Source: Zoroaster sp. YZ-2022
Taxonomy: Eukaryota > Echinodermata > Asteroidea > Forcipulatida > Zoroasteridae
DNA length: 64,000 nt
Assembly: GCA_029582265.1 (NCBI GenBank)
Contig: CM055837.1
Span: forward strand, 7,639,926 to 7,703,925
Reading direction: 5' to 3'
Shown: in pieces, positions 11,278 through 23,400 of the stretch
How the letters are laid out: the number at the start of each line of letters is the position of its first letter
Numbering within the stretch: position 1 is the stretch's first letter
Translations under genes and position numbers: made by a program
Notes under the pieces: model-generated
Seen by the model: the letters and a program-made list of their open reading frames with translations, nothing else
The model's database searches: none
What the model was told of the DNA's origin: nothing

Positions 11278-11627
11278 CTGGTGTCCGAGTGAGAAGGGGA
11301 AAAAGAGTGAACGAGTTTAAAGGAATTAATTTTTTCTCCACTGTATGCTTGATCGAAACTATTTGAAATATGTCATCACCTTTATATCCTGATTATCATT
11401 ATCCTCTTTTTAGTGTTTTGGGGACACTAGGAGAAAAAGTCTTTTGTGGTTCCTTCGCTCGTCTATAAGATTGATTATAATATTCATAATTTGTGTCCCT
11501 ATGTGTTTATTAAGGGCGTTAACATCAGGATGAAATGGGAATCTCCTTTTAAATAACAAAATGAGTCAGAGCACCATTGAAATAGACAACATTCTGTGTT
11601 AAGGGATCTTTATTGCGCGGTACAGAA

Positions 11628-11732
11628 GGATAAAGACCGAGGGTTGTGGCCACGGGCGATAAGGGACCGAACAGAACCGAACCGAAGTGAAGGTCCTTTA
11701 TCGCCCATGGCCACGACCCGAGGTCTTTATCC
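11628..11732. repeat. Long perfect-type hairpin (MITE-like) with ~41-bp arms
   Basis: The left arm GGATAAAGACCGAGGGTTGT, continuing through GGCCACGGGCGATAAGGGACC (11628-11668), pairs with the right arm GGTCCTTTATCGCCCATGGC to TCTTTATCC (11692-11732). Only a few mismatches interrupt the stem, around a 23-nt loop rich in ACCGAA units. It lies in the intron between the two HYR exons of gene B. Confidence 0.85.
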
Positions 11733-12113
11733 TGTGGAAAAGACCAAGCATTTATTCCCGTTCATAAATGCCCATTTTGATTTCGTTTATAAATTTCAAT
11801 ATCCAGTGCAATTTATATTGAAAAAGAGCCAGAACGATTATGTCATATCCAATATTGGTTATTATTCCTGCCGGTCTTTAACACGATCAAGTTTTGTCCA
11901 ATCAGATTGTTGTATCTGTCTTAGGCATTTATGAATAAACTCTGGTCCCGCAATATATCGACATGGGGTATATTCATGGAGACATGGTGCATCGGGACTC
12001 ATTATTTGGTTCGTAACGTTATCATGAGTTGTTAGATTTTCCGTCATCGCAAAGCTCAAACCGTGAAGTGAGTAAAAGTAAGTTTCATATATATACAGAG
12101 GTTTTGTTCATAC

Positions 12114-12398
12114 CTATGACATTGACTAAGAACACACACTCTCCCGAGTTACCAGCCGCATTTGACGTCGAACACGTGACATTCGTGTGACCCACTTTAA
12201 ACGCATCACCTGATACAACAATCGTTCCGTCATTATCATCCTTACACGTGATTTGGGATCTAGATATTACCCCATCCACGTCATCAGTGGCACTAGGTCG
12301 CGTTGATGGGTACCAGGAGACAGGGACACGTGTATTGTTGTCTTTGGTGGATTTGAAGGCATCTTCGGGGCAGGTTACTTGAGGACCTTGAGTATCGA
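12114..12398 (-). CDS. Gene B, exon: first HYR domain
   Basis: A 285-nt exon on the minus strand, acceptor GACACCAG, donor CATAG|GTATGA, phase 1-1, open throughout. It encodes VTCPEDAFKS, RVPVSWYPSTRPSATDDVDG, ITCKDDNDGTIVVSGDAFKV, TNVTCSTSNAAGNSGEC and FLVNVIG. That is a full HYR domain with the expected Cys pairs and the Ala-Gly-Asn before the last Cys. It feeds the 10993-11277 HYR exon in phase. Its first codon is completed by the preceding exon. Exon length, phases and intron flanks are like those of its neighbour, so it is a tandem duplicate. Confidence 0.93.
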
Positions 12399-12996
12399 CT
12401 GGTGTCAGAATGGAAAGGGGAAAAGAGAGTGTAAAGGAATTATTTAAATTATAGTAATATCGGTATTACGTACTTAACCACATCAGGACTCGGATTGTTT
12501 GCGTTCTCAGGCCGGGGGTGGGCGTTGAAAACCCTATCCTTATTTTCTTATATTTTCAGTACATTCAATAAAACATAATGACATCCATATAAATATTTAT
12601 GTTGTAAATTCATTATTGGGCAAGAAAACTCTAAAACTCTAAAATATTTCAACGTAACGGCTTCCATATTGGATTCACAAATTGTGTGGTCACATGACTT
12701 AATTTTGTCAAGATCATTGTTTGGAAGTCGACCCCAAAAACAACCCAAATCCAATGTCAGAGTTTCAACAATCTAGTAAAAAATAATTTGTTGAATTTTG
12801 ATGAGTATTGAAAATACACCTTTTACAATGGTGAGGTGGGGTGGGCGTTTTGCCCTATGTAATTCAACTACTGCATTGAATTATTTCAACCCTTCTTGGC
12901 AGACCTATTTACCCCCAAAACATTTATATTCAAAGACAATTCACTAAAGTAACCTTGATAAGGAATGCGATGATACCCTTGTTGAATCATTCTTAC

Positions 12997-13058
12997 CTCC
13001 ATCAGCTGCTGTTGTTGCTATGTCAGGTGGACTCGTTTGAAGTTCCTGCGTCTTCATG
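12997..13058 (-). CDS. Gene B, possible linker exon
   Basis: On the minus strand the acceptor GCTAGCTGCAG and donor TGGAG|GTAAGA enclose 62 nt coding MKTQELQTSPPDIATTAADG, a Thr/Pro/Ala-rich linker. The exit phase is 1, which fits the HYR exon at 12398. Entry in phase 2 fits the second reading of the upstream exon at 13145. Support is splice sites and phase only; there is no recognisable domain. Confidence 0.5.
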
Positions 13059-13144
13059 CTGCAGCTAGCCTAAACGTGTTATCAAATACATTCCATAATT
13101 ACATCCATCATAATTATTCTTTAGAGACACATTATCTCACTCAC

Positions 13145-13217
13145 CCGTTGTTGTTAATGTCACCAGTATAAATGCCAGATGTGGACCATATCTCAAGTAA
13201 TTCAACAAGTCTTTCAT
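13145..13217 (-). CDS. Gene B, possible 5' exon (two competing readings)
   Basis: A clear donor (CAACGG|GTGAGT) ends this segment on the minus strand. Reading 1 starts at ATG 13217 and gives MKDLLNYLRYGPHLAFILVT followed by LTTTG. This is a plausible signal peptide leaving in phase 1, which could join directly to the HYR exon at 12398. Reading 2 is open without an ATG, contains ELLEIWSTSGIYTGDINNNG and leaves in phase 2, fitting the 12997-13058 exon. Its IYTGDI motif recalls the GAIN-domain region of adhesion receptors. An upstream acceptor (TAATCACAG, about 13237) would extend reading 1. I cannot decide between them from sequence alone. Confidence 0.35.
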
Positions 13218-13589
13218 TAATGTAGTCCAGTCAGTAATATTTGTGGGCCTGTGATTATTATTCATTCAAAACAAAATTAATAATTTCTCATGTTGTCGTT
13301 TAATTCGTTTTATAATTTTATATTTATGTCAAGTCTAGGAATGTTGTATATCATTGAGGGCAAACACATAATATTTCAACCTTGAACTGGATACTAGGAA
13401 AACGTGTAACTGCCGCTCTTATTAACTTTGAGTGGCACTAAAACACATCTACAACAAAATGAAGGGAAATTACATGTTTTGTTTTAGATAGCAGACAAGG
13501 TTTCTATAAAACAGGATTCTACATGTGGATCAAGAGCATTGTCAGATCCAGGGATTCAACATGATCATTTGATCATCTTGAATATACCA

Positions 13590-15790
<2,201 letters not shown>

Positions 15791-15800
15791 TATTGGTCGG

Positions 15801-18800
15801 TAGGCTTGTTTAACTGTTTAACTGTTTAACTGTTTATATAAGCCTTGGGTGACTCTGTTATATACTCTGTTGAACACTGTTAAACACTGTTTATACTGTT
15901 CATGCTGTTTATACTGTTTATACTGTTATACACTGGTATACACTGTTATACACTGTTACCAAGTGTGTCGAGGTGGCTCCACGTGCCGCCCCTGGATACG
16001 GCTTGCCTCGCGCTTGCCTAACCAAATCCTCAACATGCGTCTGCGTCCTGCAGAGCCTCGGCATCAGGACAGTTCTGGGAGAGGAGTTGCGACCACCCAG
16101 ATCTTACCTTCGCATTTGAAAAGCCAGAACATGAGTATGACAACTACAGCAAATCGTATACTGCCAGCAGCCGGAGTCTGCAGGAGAACAGCGGAGGTGA
16201 CACGTGCACGCTCGTTTGGCGAGCAACATGACGGCGTCCCCTTAAACCCTGAGGTCTCCTCGAGGAGGGGGACGGCTGACAAGTGCAGGAAAACCAACGC
16301 GCTACTAAGGAGTAAGAGGAGCTTGACTCTCGCCACCATGAACGTTCGGACGATCAGGGAGGTCTCGAGAGCCAAGGAGCTAGCCGAAGCGATGAGGAAG
16401 CAGGGAGTGGACGTGTGCGGGGTGCAGGAGCACAGGAGGGTGCATGAAGATGACAAGAAGGGGGAGTTAGACATCACAATGGTAGAAGAGTACCAACTCA
16501 TCACGGCATCGGCATGGAGGAACAAGGCGCAGGCGGCGACTGGTGGGGTCGGACTCATGCTAAACAAGGAGGCACAGAAGACGATCATCTCTGTAACTCG
16601 GACATCCGACCGGGTCATCACTGCTTCCTTCAAAAGCAATCCAATCCTGACCACCGTGGTTGCCTACGCACCAACACTCGAAGCGGTGAGCGAGGAGAAG
16701 GAAAAGTTCTACAGCGACCTCAGACATGCAGTAGAGGCCGTCCCAGTCCACAATTTCCTGTCCATTCTCGGCGATTTCAACGCAAGACTTGGACATGAGG
16801 ACGCTGCATTCACCTATCATCAAGAAAAAACAAATGACAATGGGGCGCGTCTGCTAGAACTGATGGAGGACTACTCCCTCCTCGCAAGCAACACGATGTT
16901 CGAGAAGAGAAGGGGGCGTCTGTGGACGTGGCTGTCGCCAAATGGAACGAAGACACAGATCGACTTCATCCTGACCAGGCGGAAGTGGCGGAGCAGCGTG
17001 GTCGATTCAGGCGCCTACAGCACCTTCGCATCTGTGGGATCTGATCACCGGGTGGTGGCGATGAAGGTGCGTCTCTGCCTCCGAGCGCCTCCTAAGGAAA
17101 CCAAGGGGAAGGTCCAGTACGAGTGGTGGAGGCTCAGGGACAGCAGCGAGCTGCAAGAGAGGTACGCTGTGGAGGTCCGCAACCGGTTCCAGGCTCTGAT
17201 AGAGGAGGGGGAGTCAATAACAGAACGCTACGGCAAGTTTGCGAAAGCAAATGAGGGCGCAGCAGAAGAGTGTATGGACAAGGTACCCAAGAAGGGGAAG
17301 AAGGCGAGGGTCGCAGCGGACCCGCGAGTCATCAGAGCCAGGGAAGAGATGGTAGCGGCGTACAGTATGCTACTCAAGCACCACAGTGACACCAACCGGG
17401 AAGAGTACAACAACAGGAAGAAGGTTTTATACCAAACCTACGACGTCATCGAGGAGGAGGAGCTTGCCAACAAGATCAGAGAAGTGGAGAAAGCCCATCT
17501 CAACCAGAAGCACAGCATGAGCTGGAAGCTGATCAATGAGATCGCTGGTAGAAGTTCCACCAGACCCTCTCAAATCAAGGGAGAGACCGATGAGGAACGA
17601 GTCAAGGCATGGTACAAACACTTCAAAAACCTTCTCGGAGCCGAACCAAAGGTGCTGGACGTACAGTCTGAGGTGGAGAGAGTGTTCGAGGGCCTAGACA
17701 TCGAGGATGGACCATTCACAAGGGGAGAGTACGACAAGGCAAAGAGGTCACTGAAGGGAGGAAAGAGCTGCGGTGAGGATGGAGTCGTCCCGGAAATACT
17801 CAAGTATGTCCCCATCGACGACATCGTGCTTGGCTTCATCAACAGCGCCTATGAGAAGGGGGAACTACCAGAACAATGGAGTACCCTCAACATCATCCCT
17901 GTTCCAAAATCCGGTGACCTCACATGCACAGACAACTACCGGGGCATCAGCCTGAGCTCTATTCCGGCAAAAACATTCAACCGGATGGTGCTCAACCGCA
18001 TCCGTCCGGCACTGGACCCCCTCCTAAGAACAGCTCAAAATGGTTTCCGCGAGAAAAGGACAACTGCGGGTCAAGTCATTGCACTTCGGAGGATCATCGA
18101 GGGTGTCAAGAACAAAAATCTCCCTGCTGTGATGACATTCATAGACTTCAAAAAGGCTTTTGACTCAATCCACAGGGGGAAGATGCTCGATATCCTCAGT
18201 GCATACGGGATACCCAAGAAACTCGTGGAAATAGTGGCAGCGTCTTACGCTTGCACATGGGCCAGGGTCACCACGCCCGACGGAACCACTGAACCATTCA
18301 ACATCTTGGCGGGAGTGCTACAGGGTGACACTCTCGCTCCATATCTCTTCATCATCGTGCTCGATTATGCACTGAGGAGAGCCATTGACGGGAGAGAGGG
18401 GGAGCTAGGTTTCACCATAACACCACGCAAGAGTCGGCGAGTGCCTCCAGTGACAATCACCGACCTGGACTTCGCCGATGACATCGCACGGGTCTCAAAC
18501 ACTGTGGAACAGGCTCGTACACTTCTACTGTCAGTGGAGGAAGAGTGTCTGAAGATGGGACTACATCTCAACGTGGGGAAGACCAAGGTGCTGGCATACA
18601 ACACAACCGACGCTACCGTCCACACCAGCGAAAAAGACCTCAGGACCAGACGAGGACTGGCGTGGTCTGCGCTCCACAATATGAAGAAAGTGTGGACGTC
18701 GGCCCTCAATACAAGCCTCAAAAGGTTGCTGTTCATCTCCACGATTGAGTCCGTCCTACTCTACGGCGCGGAGACGTGGACCCTCACAACCAAGGACGAG

Positions 18801-19187
18801 AAGTCACTGGACGGATGCTATACCCGCATGCTTCGCATGGCCCTCAACGTATCGTGGCGGGACCGCATGAGGAACGTCGACCTCTACAACGGCATGCAGA
18901 CAGTGACGGATAAGATCAGGGAGCGTCGTTTGAATCTTGCTGGCCACTGCGTCCGCCACCCCGAGCTTGCCGCCCACCCGACCATACTGTGGGAGCCCAC
19001 CCAGGGCACCGCCTCAAGGGGGAGAAGAAGGCTGACCTTTGTGGACCAGCTCAAGAGGGACACCGACCTCACATCCGCTGAGGAGCTGCGCTCCTGCATG
19101 GCGGACCGAGACAACTGGAGGAAGAGGACTCGTGCTCTGGCTCGTGATGTCGTCACTACTCTGGCGGCCCCGACATGATGATGATGA
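15801..19187 (+). mobile_element. Full-length RTE-like non-LTR retrotransposon with exact 10-bp TSD
   Basis: TATTGGTCGG at 15791-15800 is repeated exactly at 19188-19197. The 3,387 bp between them begin TAGGCTTGTTTAACTG and end in a short ATGATGATGATGA tail directly after the stop codon. A very short 3' end with a simple-repeat tail and a length of 3.2-3.4 kb are typical of the RTE clade. The 5' end (15801-15960) is built of TGTTTATAC/TGTTATACAC units. The insertion lies in a dispersed repeat whose empty form is seen at 62.3-62.6 kb. Confidence 0.92.
15849..19178 (+). CDS. RTE-like endonuclease/reverse transcriptase polyprotein, one open frame
   Basis: A single uninterrupted frame of 1,109 codons. 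The likely functional start is ATG 16035 (MRLRPAEP), because the codons before it are read from the tandem 5' repeat. From about residue 160 it has an apurinic-type endonuclease: LATMNVRTI, GVQEHR, ILGDFNARLG, TQIDFIL and GSDHRVV. The reverse transcriptase follows from about residue 620: PVPKSGD, NYRGISL, TFIDFKKAFDSI, GVLQGDTLAPYLF and the catalytic DLDFADDIA. The C-terminal part has GAETWTLT, CYTRMLRMALNVSW and LAGHCVRHPE. It nicks target DNA and copies its own RNA there. At about residue 925 the text runs from VHTS straight into EKDLRTRRG. Relatives carry a FxYLG segment between these points, so a small in-frame deletion of about 25 residues is likely. Confidence 0.95.
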   Translation: MTLLYTLLNTVKHCLYCSCCLYCLYCYTLVYTVIHCYQVCRGGSTCRPWIRLASRLPNQILNMRLRPAEPRHQDSSGRGVATTQILPSHLKSQNMSMTTTANRILPAAGVCRRTAEVTRARSFGEQHDGVPLNPEVSSRRGTADKCRKTNALLRSKRSLTLATMNVRTIREVSRAKELAEAMRKQGVDVCGVQEHRRVHEDDKKGELDITMVEEYQLITASAWRNKAQAATGGVGLMLNKEAQKTIISVTRTSDRVITASFKSNPILTTVVAYAPTLEAVSEEKEKFYSDLRHAVEAVPVHNFLSILGDFNARLGHEDAAFTYHQEKTNDNGARLLELMEDYSLLASNTMFEKRRGRLWTWLSPNGTKTQIDFILTRRKWRSSVVDSGAYSTFASVGSDHRVVAMKVRLCLRAPPKETKGKVQYEWWRLRDSSELQERYAVEVRNRFQALIEEGESITERYGKFAKANEGAAEECMDKVPKKGKKARVAADPRVIRAREEMVAAYSMLLKHHSDTNREEYNNRKKVLYQTYDVIEEEELANKIREVEKAHLNQKHSMSWKLINEIAGRSSTRPSQIKGETDEERVKAWYKHFKNLLGAEPKVLDVQSEVERVFEGLDIEDGPFTRGEYDKAKRSLKGGKSCGEDGVVPEILKYVPIDDIVLGFINSAYEKGELPEQWSTLNIIPVPKSGDLTCTDNYRGISLSSIPAKTFNRMVLNRIRPALDPLLRTAQNGFREKRTTAGQVIALRRIIEGVKNKNLPAVMTFIDFKKAFDSIHRGKMLDILSAYGIPKKLVEIVAASYACTWARVTTPDGTTEPFNILAGVLQGDTLAPYLFIIVLDYALRRAIDGREGELGFTITPRKSRRVPPVTITDLDFADDIARVSNTVEQARTLLLSVEEECLKMGLHLNVGKTKVLAYNTTDATVHTSEKDLRTRRGLAWSALHNMKKVWTSALNTSLKRLLFISTIESVLLYGAETWTLTTKDEKSLDGCYTRMLRMALNVSWRDRMRNVDLYNGMQTVTDKIRERRLNLAGHCVRHPELAAHPTILWEPTQGTASRGRRRLTFVDQLKRDTDLTSAEELRSCMADRDNWRKRTRALARDVVTTLAAPT

Positions 19188-19413
19188 TATTGGTCGGCTT
19201 CAAAATCGGTGCAGTGACGCACTTTTTTCTTTTCTTTTGCCAACAGGGAAATACGTGATACATGTATACGCAGGTACCAAATTTCCTATATACAAAGGCC
19301 TCAGAAATCGGGCAAACGTTCATACCCCTGAAAAAGTTGTTTAAAAAACAGCACGGCAGAATTCCAATCGATCCAGCAATTTTGGCTGCAATTGGACATC
19401 GTTTCATAACAAC
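19188..19413. repeat. Dispersed repeat R1, copy 1
   Basis: It contains GATACATGTATACGCAG, GCACGGCAGAATTCCAATCG and TGCAATTGGACATCGTTTCA. The same ordered blocks lie at 32204-32414 and, partly, at 61210-61395. The RTE-like LINE has inserted at its left end. No coding capacity. Confidence 0.75.
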
Positions 19414-19961
19414 AACAAAATTAAATTTGCCGACGTGCGGGTCTGAGGCGACGCGCGCAGAGACCAAAAACCGTAAACCCCCTTTTTTTTTGGGGGGGGG
19501 GCCTTACCAGAAGTGCATGGCTTTAAATGTGATTAGATACAGAGTAAATAGGTGACTTAGCATGATAAATTTAGTGTATGCAAAAATAAATGGTCTGTGA
19601 TGATTCAGTCAATGTTTTTGTGAAGGTTCTCACTTGGAAGTCATCCCTTTTTATAAGGATAATACAGTTGGTCCGATTAAGTATATAGTTGCCGGTAAAA
19701 TCAGTATTGATTTATCCTTCTTTCCATTGAAAGATGTTTTTCGTTATTTTATCTGAATATTTAGTTTTAATCGGATCGCATTTCCTTTTAAAAGGAAAAA
19801 CAAATATAATATTTAATCTCATAATATAAAGGGCTTTAAGTTTGAGCGCATGGTGCTCTACAATGTGCAATTGAAGCGGCAGCAATAATGCCTCAAGTAG
19901 TAATGATAGATGGCGGTTCTAAGATTTGCCTTTTTAAAATATCTTTTTAACTAAATTCACC

Positions 19962-20461
19962 NNNNNNNNNNNNNNNNNNNNNNNNNNNNNNNNNNNNNNN
20001 NNNNNNNNNNNNNNNNNNNNNNNNNNNNNNNNNNNNNNNNNNNNNNNNNNNNNNNNNNNNNNNNNNNNNNNNNNNNNNNNNNNNNNNNNNNNNNNNNNNN
20101 NNNNNNNNNNNNNNNNNNNNNNNNNNNNNNNNNNNNNNNNNNNNNNNNNNNNNNNNNNNNNNNNNNNNNNNNNNNNNNNNNNNNNNNNNNNNNNNNNNNN
20201 NNNNNNNNNNNNNNNNNNNNNNNNNNNNNNNNNNNNNNNNNNNNNNNNNNNNNNNNNNNNNNNNNNNNNNNNNNNNNNNNNNNNNNNNNNNNNNNNNNNN
20301 NNNNNNNNNNNNNNNNNNNNNNNNNNNNNNNNNNNNNNNNNNNNNNNNNNNNNNNNNNNNNNNNNNNNNNNNNNNNNNNNNNNNNNNNNNNNNNNNNNNN
20401 NNNNNNNNNNNNNNNNNNNNNNNNNNNNNNNNNNNNNNNNNNNNNNNNNNNNNNNNNNNNN
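19962..20461. other. Scaffold gap (500 N)
   Basis: Exactly 500 undetermined bases, the usual placeholder for a gap of unknown size. Confidence 1.
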
Positions 20462-23400
20462 ATGGTTTATGCATTATCGGGAAAGTTTAATCAATTAAAA
20501 GAAAAGGAAGTCATGTTAAAGTCATGGTACTGATGTAAAGGATCTAAAAGTATCTGTGAAAATTTATGAACAACTTAATTCTTAGAGATGATGTTACCCA
20601 TCCACTTAAAAATATACCCAAATAAAGATCTGGGACCCCGGTAGTCACCAGTAAAAAAAAAACGAATAAAATGAACTTTTTCGCCCAGCGAAATTTTTTT
20701 TCAATAATTTTTTAAAGATAGTGATCTGTTTATTGATATTAAATAGTCCCTTTGGCTTTTTAAATTTGATTATTTTTTATGGTTCTTTTGTAGTTTAAAT
20801 TGATTTTGTTGTTTTTTTTTGTTTCTTCGTTGCCCCAAAGAACACAAATTTCATGTATTTTATTTTTGATGAAAAAAGGGAAACCCCAAAACCTTGAACC
20901 TTAAACCCTTGAACCTTGAGGGCGGGAGTTTTCAACTCTTTTCTTGGATGGATGGTGTTTTCGAGGGGGGAAATTAAAAGTAGTCCAGTATTACTGTGGG
21001 GATTGGAAAACAGTCTATTACTCATTCAAGGCGCAACCGTTTAAAAGTTGGGGCCCCAAAACAAATAGAAGTGTTTGGGGCGAGCAAAGGGAGCCGCCAC
21101 GCGTGGGGTCTTGAATACACATTTCGGGTGTTGAGGGAAAGTGTTGAAATTGTGATGTCAAATGACATTATTAGGATCTTTATACATAAAATAAAAATGT
21201 TTTATTTATTTTAATTTTCACCTGAAAAGGGATGTTTCACGATAAAAAACCTTATGGAAATTTTTTTGGGACCCCCCCAGAAAATGGTTTTCCAGAAGTT
21301 GGGGAGGTCCACAAAAAGTAGGGGGCGGCCGCCCCCCAGGGGTTTGCCCCTTTTACTATTCCCTGTATCTGGGCAAAGTTGACCTGCCCCCGAAAGGCGT
21401 TTGTAGTGTACTGTATTTAAATAAGAGTTCAAGTTTTTTTTTAAAACTCACTGATTCATAAATGGATCTGTGTTTCAAATTATTAAAACCCAAAAAGTAT
21501 GTAATAATTTTACAATGTAATTAATTTTTAAAATTTTTGTCTGGATAGATTTTTTTGCTGAACTATTCATTGGCGTAGTAATATGTAGATGGCGGTTTGG
21601 GTGCCCGCCAGTTGCTGATTTTTTTTTTGGTTTTTTCCGAGAAGTTCATTGACACGACGCAATCAAGTATTTTCCTCGTTTTTCTATTTTTTTTAAACCG
21701 TGAACAGGGCTTATTTTTTTCCTATAGGAGAACATCACCCAAGGAACCCCAGGAGTATTTATTGTTGTTATATTCACGATTTTTTTGGGGAAATTTGTGT
21801 TTTTTTTGCCTTGTCGTTGTCTGTTTTTTAAAAAAGTCATGTCCCGTCAGTTTATCACATACATGGACGGGTATAATGCTTCATTTAATTGGGGGAAGGG
21901 AAAGGGTTAATTGTATGTGCTCGTGTAGCCAATGTTGTTTTTTCTTATTTATTTGGGTTTATATTATGTATCATTCCAGGCAATGGTTTTTTTTTAGGTG
22001 TTCGAGCTACGGCGAACCTTTTGATTTTTTCGGTTTTGTTTTCTTCTTCTTCTTTTTTTCTTCTTTTTAAACAATTATCCAGAGCAAAAAAATGTTCGAG
22101 TTCAGAACCTTAAACGAACATAGTTAGATTTAAATAGTTTTATGTCAAATTGTGACGTCATAGTGAGTCACATATAAAATTACACTAAATCAAAGTTTAA
22201 TATTTTCAAAAATCATACCATAAACCCACAAACGTTTTTTCCGTTTTTTACCATTTTATAGATTTTTAATTTTGGGATTTTAAAAACGGAACCCCCAACA
22301 CCTCCCTTCCGGTCGAAACGGGAAGTTGAATATTTTAAAGATTTAAAAATAATATCTCATAAACCCACGAAAATTTTTTCCAAATTTTTGCATCATCTTA
22401 AAGACCTTGAACTATGTAAATTTCTTACAAAAATACCCTAATTTGACCTCTCCTTCCCGGTCGAAAAAAGTTTAAACGAACAACTATTCAAACACAGCCA
22501 TACTGACGTTCTCTTTAACACAGACATATCGGCCATAGTGTGTGCGTTATCAATTAGAATAGAAAGTTCGAGTTTACAAAGACCCGCGGTCATGACCTGC
22601 CATGCATGCACCCCACAGTATAGTACCAGCAGCAAAAAATGGTTTCCCCCTGATGTCGGCCCGTCTGCAGAAAATCGTCCAAAATGTACTAATTTAGCAG
22701 GAATCCAAATTGTTTTTTTTAGATGGTTGAAAAAGATTCTTTCATGCAAGGGGGATGAAAGAAAAGAGATGGTTAGTGGATATTGCCAATGTTTTTGGTT
22801 GGGGCTTTGGGAGCTAACGACATGTACATAACATACGTCGCAGCTAATTACAGGTATTGGAATTAATTTTTTAAAAAATTTGAAAAATATCGGACCTAAT
22901 TTACATATTTTTTGTAAAATAGTTGGAAGCCATATAAAAATACCCTTTGAAATTTAATTATGTTTTCGATTTTTTAAATTCTCATTGTGATCTGTCCTCG
23001 ACGTGGTGACTTTTTAAAAAAGATCATTCCTGTTTATTTTCAAAGTTGCATGTTAATCCTTAAAAAAAAAAAACCCCCCTAAACCCCAAATCCATAAAAA
23101 TCCTAAAAGGGCATTTTTGGGGAAAAATCAATGTTAAAAAAGGGGATTTTTAAAAGGGGTTTTTATCAAAATTAAAAAGTAATACTTGTAGTTTGCCAAA
23201 CATAATTTTGAAATGGAAGAATATTCAACCTTTGGGGGTTTAAAAAACAGGGAAAATGAACTTAAGCTGAACTAAAGTTTTTTTTTTTTTTATGATAAAA
23301 AGATGGATGCTGACCCAATTATTTATTTTTTTTTACATGGGATGAATAGGACTTTCCCTAAAATTAATTACCATTCATTTTGTTAGGGTACCATTTAGGG

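Noticed and set aside
16064..16654. 196-codon minus-strand frame opposite the LINE
   Set aside because: Antisense shadow of the strongly coding RTE-like ORF.
21597..22070. 157-codon frame rich in Phe and Leu
   Set aside because: It follows T homopolymers in the low-quality block and has no family features.
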